Assembly (NCBI GenBank): GCA_030141605.1
Contig: JAQGDQ010000122.1
Span: 255,001-319,000, forward strand
Reading direction: 5' to 3'
Length of the DNA: 64,000 nt
Origin: Tubiluchus corallicola
Taxonomy: Eukaryota > Priapulida > Priapulimorpha > Priapulimorphida > Tubiluchidae
Within the stretch, counting starts at the first letter, position 1, and the number at the start of each line of letters is the position of its first letter. The translations under genes were made by a program, and so were the position numbers. The notes under the pieces are model-generated. The model made no database searches, was not told the DNA's origin, and saw nothing but the letters and a program-made list of their open reading frames with translations. This document shows, piece by piece, positions 12,201 to 23,514 of the stretch.

Positions 12201-15136
12201 TTTTTACAATTTTCTTATTAATTTCTCGCCTAGTTAGTTCCATTACTATTAACGTGCAAATTATCAAATATAGACTGCAAATAATTAAATGGTACCTTAT
12301 ATCCGCACAAAAAGCGTATTAAATTAACTTTTTCTATGTGAGTACTGATGCAGAGCTCCAGCAAAAAGTCTACATTTGAACTTGATTTGGTACTGTCAGC
12401 AAAAGTTTTTTAATCCTCTGCTGGAAACTCTGATTTACACCTTATCATCAACAATTATAGTGCACAATAGAGTAAACGTGTAGAAGCACTTTATATTACA
12501 CTTACGTTAAATTCAATTAGAAAATCAACAAATCGGTCACAGGAAAAACGACGAAAACCTGCCACTTTCCTCAGCTGTGATCTGAACTCGACTTGAATTT
12601 TGACTTGTGGTGCTATCTAGTGACTGTGTACAGAATGACTTCGCCCAATGGGTCTATTTTATATCTATGATCTGCTTCACAAATTGGATATCCATGGCAA
12701 AAAATTACATAATTTTACGCCAAATAAAATATAGCAATTCATTTATTATTATCTTTTAAACTTTTAAACACTGTGCATAATTTGCTTATATAATAACAGT
12801 AATAACACCAATCATGCAAGACTATAATGTAATTTTGCCAGGTAAAACAAATCTTAGACAGAAAATTTGTTTATAATTATTTACAGAACTGCCTTAGGAA
12901 GTGATTCAATTTAAATAAGATTATAATGCACAAAAAACAGGATTCCAGGAAAATTCAAGTATATGCTGCATATCTAGAGGACACTGAACTATGCAGACTA
13001 CCGTGACAATTATGATTTGTCTAGCAAGCACAAAATATAAATTAACTAAATGTATATATATATATATATATATATATGATAAAAGCAAAAATGAAGCGGA
13101 CATAATTTTGTACTCACTGAGTACAAAAATTGATATAGTTTTTGAATATTTTATGATTCCAACCTAAAATTATAGTTTCAAATAATCCTGCATTTCAAAT
13201 ACATTTTTTTCTCATTAAAACATTTGACAAAATCAGCACAATTTAGCATAACCGGTGTTCAATTTTTAAACAGTAGTGTTTTTATTGGCGACCAAAGTAA
13301 TACGTACAAGACCACTTTTTATTAGTGATTTGAAAATGTATTCGAGAATCTCTAAAACTGAATTCGAATTCAATGCAAATTGAAAATGTTGAAAGTCGAT
13401 TTGATTCAAATTCGAAAGTTAAAGATTTGATTCGATTCAATTTCACTTTCTGGTAGCGAATGCTCACACCCTAATGTAGATAGATCTGGTACAAGTAATC
13501 ATTTGTACAAGAAGCTGAATAATACACATCTGTTACAATTGAATCAATTAACATTCATTTCACATTACAATATTAAAGTAATGTTACGGTCAAAATTAAT
13601 TTAATGTACACATTACATATCAATGCATAAACAAGTGTCAATAAAGTCCAAAGCTGTCACACGTCAAAAAGAATATGTTCTGTAAAACTGAAAGGAGAAA
13701 TAAATTCATATAAATTAGCTTCATTAGTTACATATTCTGTTTAACATTCATAATCATGGCAGATGGTGCCATCTAGTAGCGCTTTTGACAAATGACGACT
13801 ATGAAAATTACAAGCAAATCGAGACTGTTGCAACAGGTTTGATGCTTTAGGTTTTAGAAAATTATATCTACTGCATTTGCAAAATGTCATTAAACAGGCC
13901 ATATAGGTTAACAAGTTAAAAAGTTCTCATTCTGCAACTGTATATTCAAACTGTAAAGCTTTGTTCAAACCCAAGCTGTAAGTGAACATTCAGGCAGTAG
14001 CACAGATGCAAGATACAAAAGACACTAGAACAGAAGAGGAGACTCAAGATCCCCCAATATGTCTCGCTGATGTCTGCAAAGCTTGACTTTTTTCAGGACT
14101 ACCAGTTAATGACATGTTCTTGGGTCACCTTGGCCTCAACTCTGTCTTTTAGGAAAGCTCAAATGTGTTTGGTGGCCCTGTGGTAACGAATTTCTAAGTC
14201 ACTCAGGTTGAACAAAAAACCCCAGCCCCGAATTTTCGCTTCGCTGCTTTGTTTACACTCCTGAAGATCACCCAGCAGTGCCAGATGCACGCAGGTTCCC
14301 AATTAAATACTGATGACATGATAGATTCTATACTATTTTGCTTGGCTGTAAAACATGGCTCTACTTTTCCTCATTGTTTTTGAACATTCAGTAAAACTCT
14401 AACAAAAGGTTGTGTACCACTCTACTTTTCATCATTGTTTATGAACATTCAGTAACACTCTAACAAAAGGCTGTGTATAACCTTTATAAAAATATTCCCC
14501 AACAATGAAAGTCAAACAGCATGATCTTCCCTGCAATTATAACAATACCAAAAACGGTAAAGCAGAAATCAAGACCAGAAGTTGAGCGTTCCTAGGAAGT
14601 TTCACAAAAAGTGATGTCTAGTCAGCATTTAGTTACTGCTGACCAGTAAAACAATTAAAAAATACAAAAACCAATGTTAGAGGTGATGAAACATTACAGC
14701 AGACAAAAGCATTACCTTGCCACTACTTAACACCAGGTTAGTTTCAAAAAAATGACTTACTAATGCGACATCTGCATAATCGCCATCCTGGTGCAAACAC
14801 AAGAATCAACGCTAATGCCTACCGGCAAAGTGTTGTGTCACCATGACAATCCATCATGAAAACACGATTACACCAAAACGATACTTGCATAATGGCCCCA
14901 GGAAGCAGAGCACTGCTGACTAACGACTTAACTATTAATAAAAACGTTTCTTACTATAGTATTTATCTATTTGTAGTAAATAAACTTATAAGAATTAGCT
15001 TTCATTTTACAAGTCTGCAAGGAACAGCAAATTTATAGTAACAAATACAGTATGCAGAGCACTATGACGTTACTGTACCATTATTTAAACTGTGTGTAGG
15101 CTGTAAGAACAATAAGCGTGCCGAGTACTCGCGCGA
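12201..15136. other. AT-rich spacer
   Basis: No gene is supported. It includes an AT dinucleotide run at 13051-13078, a 61-bp tandem duplication at 14359-14480 and two CTCF-like motifs (12610-12623, 13766-13779). Confidence 0.4.
14359..14480. repeat. Tandem duplication, 61-bp period, two copies
   Basis: A unit starting CTCTACTTTTC at 14359 is repeated from 14420 with a handful of substitutions. Confidence 0.85.
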
Positions 15137-15545
15137 ATTAAATCCAGGGCCTATTTCAGGGGGTGGAAGTGGGGATACTTCCCCGGGGCCTCACCCTCCA
15201 GGGGAGCCTCGCGCCAAGGTAACATTTTTTTGCTTTATGCGAACATACCGCCTCCTTTCTCCCTCTCTCTCTCTTGCCGCACGCGCGCCATTTGCCAGTA
15301 TTGACAAGTATTGAGGACTGGTCTTGAGAATAAAGCAGTTTTTCTTTCAATTGTTCTTTCCTTTAACAACTGTATAACTCCTTGTTTTCTCTTCGAAAAT
15401 GCTTCTCCGGCGTTCTAGCAGTTCAAAAATTTTCTGGGCGCCAACCATGGTTTCGTCGCCCAACACCCCCCCCCCCCCCCGAGGGGGCCTCACACGCCAC
15501 ACTTCCCCGGGCCTCGCTTAGGCTGAAATAGGCTCTGATTAAATC
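15137..15545. mobile_element. hAT-type MITE, 393 bp, with 8-bp target duplication
   Basis: The element spans 15145-15537. Its left end CAGGGCCTATTTCAG and the reverse complement of its right end, CAGAGCCTATTTCAG, match at 14 of 15 positions. Directly outside both ends lies the identical octamer ATTAAATC (15137-15144 and 15538-15545). An 8-bp target duplication with short inverted repeats starting CAG is the hallmark of the hAT superfamily. The interior is GC-rich, with a long C run at about 15466-15480 and no transposase, so it is non-autonomous. The perfect duplication implies a relatively recent insertion. Confidence 0.88.
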
Positions 15546-16289
15546 AAGCTGCTAGTTCTAAAAATTAGGGCAATTACACGTAGAATAAAGGTGCTCGATT
15601 GCATGTCGATCAGCAGTCAAACTGTAGACTATGAGATACTTTTTACTTAAATATTTGAAGCTTTTTCTCTGAAACCTCATTTGCAAATTCGAAAAAATGC
15701 CACAAAGGTTTTCCTAACTGTCTAAAAATGAGCGCTCTTTTAATGAGTTAAGAATGTTGTCTGAAAGGCATCTCTTCTTGGCTTCCCGTTTTGGTATACC
15801 CAGTCTGCACAGGTTCAAAACGTCGGTAAAGCCAAGGGAACAAAATCTGTCAAAATTGCTTTATTGTCTAGTTCTTTTTCTTTGGTCGTATCTAAGAATC
15901 CGCTGTTATTTTTACAATTTTATCAGCTGAAAAACCTATAAACCGTCATTGTTTGTCAAAAGCATTATCTAAACGGAACAATGGGAAAAAATAACTTGAC
16001 AATCATGAATGTGACATTTATACAGCAGAAGTGATCAGGAGATGAACAAGAAAGCAGCGCAGCGCGAAATACCAGTGATATCACGGTAAAACATTTACAC
16101 GTTGTATTTCGTTATTAATATTTTTCATCTATAAAATATAGTGCATTCAAGTAAGTGTAGAACAAGTTATATATACGTGTGAACTTGAGCTTAACATTAA
16201 AAAATGCTTCAGCGAGTACCCCCGTTTCTCCATTACCGGCGTACCGCTTGACTTGCCCACATGTAAATACAGTGAGCAAGTCCTAACAC

Positions 16290-16312
16290 GGGACGTCACT
16301 TCCGCTTTCCTT
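16290..16312. promoter_or_regulatory. CRE plus ETS-like cluster
   Basis: GACGTCAC (CREB-type) at 16292-16299 overlaps CACTTCCGC (ETS/GABP-type core on the opposite strand) at 16298-16306. This pairing is common in CpG promoters of broadly expressed animal genes. No adjacent exon is evident. Confidence 0.25.
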
Positions 16313-17284
16313 CCCGATTTTTCGTTTTTCGCCAGATGTCTATGCGGTGCTAAATTTGAAGTGTTTCAATGCTAACCAAAGCGAAACGCACAATTTTATA
16401 TAAAAAAAACCGTTTTTTTGTATCAGGCTACGCAATAGTGAATTTTGACAGCAAGTGTCTACCAGGGTGTGAATGGACCTTTAACTAACACTCACTGAAC
16501 GAAGTGCTGCTCTATGTTCAACGTATTGAACGAAAATGCACATTTCTACTCATAGTTCATAACGCTTTCATTTTAATCGCTCTCATAATTTTCAGTACAT
16601 AATATGGACTCGTGAATTTTTATCAGTCATTTCCCTCGTTTCGGCATAAAATCCATGAAATTTTGACAGTTTGCGGTAATTCGAGGGTGCGTGGTACCAC
16701 TTTTGGATAATGGCCTCTATCAACTTCTCCATAAAAGCTGTCTCAGTCGTAACTTGACAATCAACCTTGAGCTTTCAATTGGGGTTAAATCCTAAGGTCT
16801 GTCCAGGACTTTAAAGTTCTTGTTTTTTCGAAAAATTCTTGACGACTTTTGTGATGGAGCATCAGGGAACCTCTTTCGCATTTCTGGTATCACCGTTTCC
16901 GTCAGATCTACTGCTCCGATCACATCATATCAGTAACAATATTTACAATGTATAAATTAGGCTAGTTCATGTTAGAAATACTGTTTATGGGATTTGGGAT
17001 TTATACGTCCCATTTAATGGCTGAAAAATACCATAAGAGGTGGGGAAAGAAAAATCTGTCAGTGGTTCAATTAATGTGCATAGGCTATATACTATTATTA
17101 ATCGTTTGAAAGCTTATCGAATTTTAATAAAACTATCACTGTCAGATTCAGCTTTCGGACTATATTTCAACAGCATTAAGTTCGTTAAAACTCAATCAAA
17201 GTAACCAAAAGTAAAGTTGATTTTTTCGCTCGTCTTATTTCACAGGATTTACCAGGAGGGCAAATTTACCTACAATGATTACTA

Positions 17285-17395
17285 TAGCAACCGGAAGCAT
17301 AATAACGCAAAAGTTGGGAGTGACGCTACGAACGCTACCGGGGTTCTATGACGTTCACCCTGCGACATTCAATAAGTTTTCGTGCGCGAGGTGAG
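17285..17395 (+). promoter_or_regulatory. Possible promoter/first noncoding exon
   Basis: ATAGCAACC (RFX half-site-like), ACCGGAAGC (ETS-like, 17290-17298) and ATGACGTTCA (CRE-like, 17348-17357) lie in a locally CpG-enriched stretch. A good donor, GAG|GTGAGC, follows at 17391. This is compatible with a promoter and short untranslated first exon on the plus strand, possibly for the 19.5-kb exons. The link is inference only. Confidence 0.25.
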
Positions 17396-18364
17396 CAGAA
17401 AACAGTTATTTTTTTATTTAGAGAAAAAAACATATAATGTTACCAAGGCGAGTCAACATCATCCACCTGCCTATACTCCTCCAAAATTTAAATACACGAA
17501 TGTGAGACCTCAAAATGGAGTTGAGCCAACACGTTCTAAGAACGAAGTAAGCTAAATTTTAATATCTTTAATGTGTGTGCAGTTACCTGAAAAATTTCAG
17601 CTCATGCAGTGTTTAGGTTAGTAATCAGAAAAATTATCGCCATCATATGGCTATTACGTCTATTGTAGACGTACGATAGAAAAAAGCCTGCCCTCAAGAT
17701 AGGTAAACACAGTAGAAATGCAGCAGAAATCTGTAGTATCGTCACTGTATAATGTCACATGACCATTACGTAGTTAGTAAAAAGCATGTCAGCAAGCAAC
17801 CTAGTGTTCTGAGTCTTATGTGCTTAGTTTAGATATTATAAAATCTAAATATTGTTATGTCAGTGGCAGAAAGGACAAGTAAAGAGAGTTCATAAATAAA
17901 AGTTTGAATTCGTCTTGAAATTTTGTATCAGTCACATGCTGTTTTACTGTTTTACATTCAAAACGTGTACTAACTTTCAAAAAAGTAATCGGAGCAGTCG
18001 TAGGGCACACTTCTTCAACTAAGCATATCCATAAAATATTTTGTCTTATCAGCAAAATTAACAATATGTTTTTGGTGAGCCAGTTGTAATGCACAGTTTC
18101 GCTATTGCACTAGGATAGTGAAACAGTGACGTTTCACCAGTTGGCGCGAACATTTCAAATTAATGATTTGCTTTTTCAGTTACATTTTGTCTTTTTAACA
18201 GGTGAACGTAATGCGAAGTACTATAACTCTGAATGGAAATCTTTTCGGGACGTACTTTAAATTTCCATTTTCTTGCCTTTTCATTATTCAGTGGTCTTTT
18301 CGTGCTAGAAAGTCAATGTAAAGCCCGTTGTCTATCTGGACTACTGATTTTAAACATGTTTTTC

Positions 18365-18560
18365 ACAATTCAATTCAATTTCAATTTATTTATCTCTATA
18401 GTGTCACAATAAAACATGAATAATAAAAGAATCTCTAATAAGTTTTGAAAAATGGTTAAAATGTATAGATAGATATAGAACTAGAGAAAGGATAGCGAAA
18501 AGACTTTAAAGTCAACTAGTCTGCTATCCTTTACGGAATATAGATAAAAAGATTTTTTAG
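18365..18560 (-). mobile_element. LINE 3' end on minus strand (weak)
   Basis: On the minus strand the sequence ends in AATTGAAATTGAATTGAATTG, a tail type seen at the 3' ends of many invertebrate LINEs. About 125 bp upstream of this end, AAAGGATAGC (18487-18496) pairs perfectly with GCTATCCTTT (18523-18532), enclosing the palindrome GACTTTAAAGTC. A stem-loop close to the tail fits a LINE 3' UTR. No coding part remains. Confidence 0.38.
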
Positions 18561-19019
18561 ACATTGGTGGGCATTAATGTTATCATTTTAATTTAGGACA
18601 CATTAGTAATTTTTAAAATTATGACATTTTCTATATAATCCAGAGAAAAGAATATACATGTAGTTTAATTAGCGGGCAACAAAATAAGGTCAATCTTGAT
18701 TAAACTAAAAATTGCATTTAGATTTAGTCAAAATTGTTATGAAATGATTAAAACACTTTGGGTTAATAATGCTATTAATCAAAAACAGGAGTTAAATACA
18801 TTTTGATTTGAGTTCAACTTCATTATTTCTAGGCTTATTGATTAAGAACAAATCTACTGACTAGGACAATAATACTAAATAATATAATTCTCAATATACT
18901 GATAAGACAAACATTTAGCTATACAGGTTTTTTAGTAATTTTATAAAGGAGAGGTAAGACTTGTGCAATCTGTGAACAACACCTAAATCTTTACTCATAA
19001 AATAGTTTAGGATTTCACG

Positions 19020-19195
19020 TTTTGTGATGTGTGTTGTGTAAGCGCTGCTAACTTTTATTGTATTATATTTGTAATTTTTTTATTGTTTCATATCTAATTT
19101 TCAATTATTTAATGTCACGACACTATACTTTTGTATTGCACCTTGTAGAATTTAAATAGTCCTTGACGACCGAATAAATAAATAAATAAATATAA
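19020..19195 (+). mobile_element. LINE 3' end with (AATA)n tail (weak)
   Basis: The stretch ends GACCGAATAAATAAATAAAT at about 19172-19191. The AATAAATAAATA tail after a noncoding GC-poor UTR is typical of CR1/RTE-like LINE 3' ends. No open frame is left. It faces the minus-strand LINE end at 18.4 kb. Confidence 0.4.
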
Positions 19196-19249
19196 GTAAA
19201 TACATAATTAAATGTATAAATAATTTATGCTAATGCGAGCTCTCAGGGT

Positions 19250-19310
19250 TCTTATTGGTCCTCTGTGCCTGGCAGGTTTCTATGACGTAAGGTCGCATAA
19301 CTACGTCATT
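19250..19310 (+). promoter_or_regulatory. CCAAT plus two CRE-like sites
   Basis: ATTGGTC (CCAAT on the minus strand) at 19254-19260, TGACGTAA at 19283-19290 and TACGTCA at 19302-19308 cluster about 240 bp before the duplicated exons. This could be their promoter. There is no clear TATA box at the expected spacing. Confidence 0.28.
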
Positions 19311-19549
19311 ATTTAGGTTAAAAGCGAAGCAGCTGATAAACCGTTTTCGCTACAAATCTTGAAAATGATGTTGAGAATTACGCATAGAGACACCTGCAGT
19401 GTCTATACAACCTGCTACAAGTACCAGATAATAAAACCAATCCGCATTTCTCACTGAAGGAAATTACAGATGCCTTTATTTCTGCCAAACATATTTATTA
19501 TATTTCACACCTGATAGGATTCAAACTCAATGTTCACCCTATTTTGCAG

Positions 19550-19675
19550 TGTGACAATCGCCGGCCTACTGGGCTTCTGCCAAACTTTCCACCAATTCAA
19601 AAGCCAAGAGAACCGGTTCAGCCACCACTATACGGTGGCAGACCATTCTATCACTCTGATCAGGCATTTGAAAAA
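19550..19675 (+). CDS. Duplicated exon, copy 1 (unknown gene)
   Basis: This 126-nt segment lies between an acceptor-like CCTATTTTGCAG and a strong donor GTAAGTATG and is open for 42 codons. It starts CDNRRPTGLLPNF and contains the proline-rich stretches PPIQKPREPVQPP and YGGRPF. The frame continues upstream through NVHPILQ, so the exon may begin further left. I recognise no domain; the composition suggests a flexible, perhaps secreted or linker segment. A diverged second copy with the same length, phase and donor lies exactly 310 bp downstream. Keeping the reading frame with about one third of bases changed argues that both are or were coding. Start codon and neighbouring exons were not found. 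Confidence 0.5.
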
Positions 19676-19859
19676 GTAAGTATGCTTACTAGCCATAATT
19701 AACTAACTATCGTTTTGCAAATGTTCGCAGTTAATAATCCGTTTTGCATTAGAATTAAAGTACAATTTGTATTTTAGTGTTAAGCATGTTAGACTCATAT
19801 ATGTACTTGCTTCCGGACACCTGATAGCATTCAAACTCAATGTTCACCCTATTTTGGAG

Positions 19860-19985
19860 TATGACAATCGCAGGTCTACTGGGCTTTTGCCAAACTTCCC
19901 AATGAGGAAAAGACCGAGGGAGGCCCTCCTACCCCCCGTGTATGGTGGGAGAACGTTTTACAGCTGTAACCAGGTTGTTGAACGA
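19860..19985 (+). CDS. Duplicated exon, copy 2 (unknown gene)
   Basis: This is the tandem partner of the 19550-19675 exon. It also has 126 nt and 42 open codons, beginning YDNRRSTGLLPNF and containing PPVYGGRTF, and ends at an identical donor GTAAGTATG. The acceptor-side CAG of copy 1 is GAG here, which should weaken splicing. Counting by eye, about 42 of 126 bases differ between the exons, but only about 5 of 124 in the intron sequence after the donor and about 2 of 43 before the acceptor. The pair would suit mutually exclusive splicing, since 126 nt preserves frame. Function unknown. Confidence 0.45.
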
Positions 19986-20113
19986 GTAAGTATGCTTACT
20001 CGCCATAATTAACTAACTATCGTTTTGCAAGTGGTTCACAGTTAATAATCTGTTTTGCATTAGAATTAAAGTACAATTTGTATTTTAGTGTTAAGCATGT
20101 TAGACTCATATTG

Positions 20114-21989
20114 CTGAAGCTTAGCAAATATACCAGTTTGCAATGTGCTGCCCTAAGTACTTGTTTGTTCCCCATGTGCATCACAGCGAGCTGAGACGGA
20201 AGAAATGTACGTAATTAATCATATAAACCGCATAAAAGCAATACTAGATTAGAAAATCTGAAAAAGTCGTTTGCACCTCCATCGGGTAATTCTTATAACC
20301 ACTACACCTCAGAGGCTGCACCATTATTCTGCCGTGCAAAAATAGAGTAGAGTAGTAACTACAATTTTATCAGAATTGAGATTTTGATGTATTTTTACCA
20401 AACAGATGGCGCTCTTTCTTGCTATTGTAATGAAATTTCATTTTACGCAGTAATTTTAGCACAATAAGTAACGTCCCATGACAGGTTTTGCAAAACCCTA
20501 TTACAGAATTAAAAAGCAGTAATTTCACAGGGGGGTCTGCTCAAAAACAGAATTAGCACTTACTGCTCTCTTTTCCAATTTACGTAATCACACATTTCTT
20601 TACACGCTTTACAGAAATAAAAAACAGTAACTTTCAGCCGAATTTGCAGTTACTGCTTTCTATCTCTGTTTCCTTTAAGCCATAGTTAACTATTACTGGA
20701 TTCATTTTTTATTTCTATGCCTGTCACATCATGACAAATAGAAGAAAATACTTACATTTTAAGTAAAATAAAAAATTAATAAAAGACATTTAAATTTGGT
20801 ACAAATCAGACAGTGTATTTATGTATTTGTAATTATGTATGTTTTTTGTGTATGTTTGTTCAAATATGTTATACATGTGTGTGCAGTTTACAAATGCAAT
20901 ATTCAGATGACAATTGTGACCTCGGCAAAAAAGCTCATAATTATGGTTTTTTTAATTGTGCACAAAGTTGTGGACATTTTTGAACCGTACTTTGTAATGT
21001 TATGCGGAACTCTTCACAAATTTTCATTCTAAATTTTAACTAACACTTTAATTCTACTATGTTTTAGTTCTGTGTAAAACTGAATCGTAATCGGCAATGT
21101 CAAATCTTTTGTTGTTGCTACAGAACTAAAATGTCTTCGTATACATTTGTGCCTCTTCCATTTAGACCTCAAATTTGAATGCAGATACGGCTGTTTAGCT
21201 TTGCAGCAAATTTAGATAGGTCCCATGTTAAGCCAACAGGGTAAAAGGGCATTGTCTGCCGAGGCATTAAGTTGAATCATTTCAATTATATTTACAAAAA
21301 AACAGTTTGGCTTCTTTAAGAGCAGTAAATTACATGTTTATGTTGTGTAGAAAATTTCTTATTCATTGATAAGTGAGCAGTACTGCAAACTTTAATTGCC
21401 TTTTTCTCAAAAGTAAGAATTTGTAATTCGTTTTAATAAATATATTTAGATAAGTGAACACAAACCGTTACACACCATAACTGTACATAAATTACTTGTA
21501 TATGAATCCAAAAGAATTACAACATTTTTTCAGCCAGACTTCATCAGTATAAATATTTTCTTTGACCACGAAAGTTCCAAGTCAGATTTTTCATGTTGAA
21601 TCTGTAGACCAGCATGATTATCGTATGCGTATTCGTCGCAATTGCCTTACAATGTCAATCGCATCTGTCGCTCTTACCACATTCGCTGCAGCCGTCGTCA
21701 CCGCATCCGGATATCCACATACTATGAAAACGTCTTAATATTAACGTACTTTTTGACCTGCAGACTGCAGTGACTGTTGGCGGAGTTAGTTTCGAAGTAG
21801 CGAGATAAAGAATATTTCCAAATAGATAATAAATGATTTGTTTGGTCTAAGGTTTTCAGACATTAGAAACTCCTTGGATTTTGAAAAAATGGCTTAGATT
21901 CACCCATTCCTATAGTTAAATAAGCAATACTGCTAAATTGTACCATCCAAATCGAATCGAAATGGTATTATTGGTGTCGAAACACTTAA
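20114..21989. other. Spacer
   Basis: No supportable gene. At 21532 a polypyrimidine-AG is followed by 21 open codons (PDFISINIFF...) to a stop, too short to call an exon. One CTCF-like motif lies at 20399-20412. Confidence 0.35.
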
Positions 21990-22340
21990 TGTATCCACAT
22001 TATTTAAATATCCGTGTAAAACCACTTAGTGTCCAAATGGCCTATGTGTCCAAAACCCCTAGTGTCTAAACAGTTAAGTCTCTAAGTAACCTTTGTGTTC
22101 AAATCACTTTGTGTACAAAAATCCTATATGTCCAAATATCCTTGTGTCTGAATGTCCGTGTGTCCATATTATCTTGTCTCTAAATGTCTTATGTGTACAA
22201 ATTACCTTGTGTCCAAGTGTCCTGCTTTTCGAAATGTTCTATGTGTCCAAATATCCTGTGTCCAAAATACGTAGTGCCCAAATAACCCATGTGTCGAAAG
22301 TGTTTGTGTTGAAACTGCTTGTGTCCAAAACCCCTGTTAC
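21990..22340. repeat. Degenerate minisatellite of GTGTCCAAAT type, period near 18-20
   Basis: The motif TGTGTCCAAAT recurs with substitutions about every 18-20 bases, for example near 22047, 22128, 22210 and 22256. It decays at both ends. The open frames across it on both strands (22093-22467 and 22189-22530) come from the repetition and are not genes. Confidence 0.8.
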
Positions 22341-23259
22341 CGTAAAAACGCATTTCTGTGCAACGAAAGATGAATATAACTATATTGTCCGAAATTGTAG
22401 TTACAAGCAAAAGTTTCAAGTTCATAAATTTGAAGAGCAAAAGCAGCAAAGTATTCAAATACAATAGACTTGGAAAAACTATTACGTACATTGAATAAGT
22501 TGAATATTCATACCCGTTTAACTGTTTCATGTTATTACGGATATGCCATTTGCTTCAATAATAGTATTATTTCATTAGTAGCACCAACAGAGTGAGCAAG
22601 AACGTTACGAAGCTGGAACCCATCGAAGAAAAAAAGAGACTCAGCTCCATATCTCCATCATGGAAGCGCACGCCACCCATTCAACTTTGTGGCAGGAAGC
22701 CCTGGTATTAAAACTTACATTATTGCTTAATCTGCTTTCTGTATAAATATAGATAAACATCAGATAATTATCTATCATACAAAAATGGCGCGTTGTGTAA
22801 AAGTTAAAAGCAAAATAATGTTGCTGCTGTGAATAACAAGCTGTAAATGTTACTGAGGCCAGAAAATTAAACTGAACTAAATCGAGTTTTTGCTTGTCAA
22901 ACTCTCACATATTTGTATTACAGTTTTAAATAATTATGGGTTCTAGGACAATAAAAATCTGATGTCGACAACAGTGAGTCAAATACACTGTATTAGTATT
23001 ATTCATTTGTCGTTTTATCGGATGCAAATCCTTGTTCGTCTGCTGTATTATTTCAAACGTGCTAGAAGCCCACATCTTTTACGCTATATGCAATAACAAG
23101 AATATTGAGGTGCTGATAAACAAAATTTAATGTCAAATAAATTTAAATACCTGCTATATTTACTGGCCACTACTCAACAATTGCATTTTACAGGTATAAG
23201 CCAAAACCAATATTTTTTTGTTTCTGTTCAACAATGGTAAACCTAGTAGCTAAGTGGAC
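22341..23259. other. Spacer
   Basis: AT-rich; no exon, element end or RNA gene recognised. Confidence 0.4.
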
Positions 23260-23345
23260 GCTAAAAATTGTGATGAATTTGAGATTTGAACTTGAGACCT
23301 TGCGACTAGAACTCGCAAACTAGGCCACATTTTCATCTCCATTTT
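23260..23345 (-). mobile_element. tRNA-derived SINE fragment
   Basis: Read on the minus strand, TGGCCTAGTTTGCGAG fits an A box and AAGTTCAAATC fits a B box, with an intervening CGAGTTCTAGTCGC resembling an anticodon arm. Spacing is about that of a tRNA. There is no clean acceptor stem, so this is a SINE head or pseudo-tRNA. Confidence 0.42.
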
Positions 23346-23514
23346 TTTTCTATTTTAGGCGCTGAATAATTTGTGCTGGGGCTGCGGGCCACTATAACCA
23401 TCGCCCCCCCCCTCCAGCTCTCCAAGTCTGGATGCTAGAACCTCCAGGTTAGAACTCTATTTTTTTTTCATAAACGTTCTATAACATTCAATTTGCTGTT
23501 CGATTTACATTCAT

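Larger units (their letters stand above)
15546..18364. other. Spacer with two promoter-like clusters
   Basis: No coding exon is supportable. CpG-containing regulatory-looking clusters occur at 16290-16312 and 17285-17395; the rest is AT-rich and featureless. Confidence 0.35.
19508..20113 (+). repeat. 310-bp tandem duplication carrying the exon pair
   Basis: Homology begins at the ACACCTGATAG before each exon and continues to GTTAGACTCATAT after each (about 19800 and 20110). Flanks are nearly identical, exon cores are not. No third copy is visible in the window. Confidence 0.85.

Noticed and set aside
22093-22530. Cys/Val-rich frames on both strands
   Set aside because: They follow the GTGTCC degenerate minisatellite and contain no domain.
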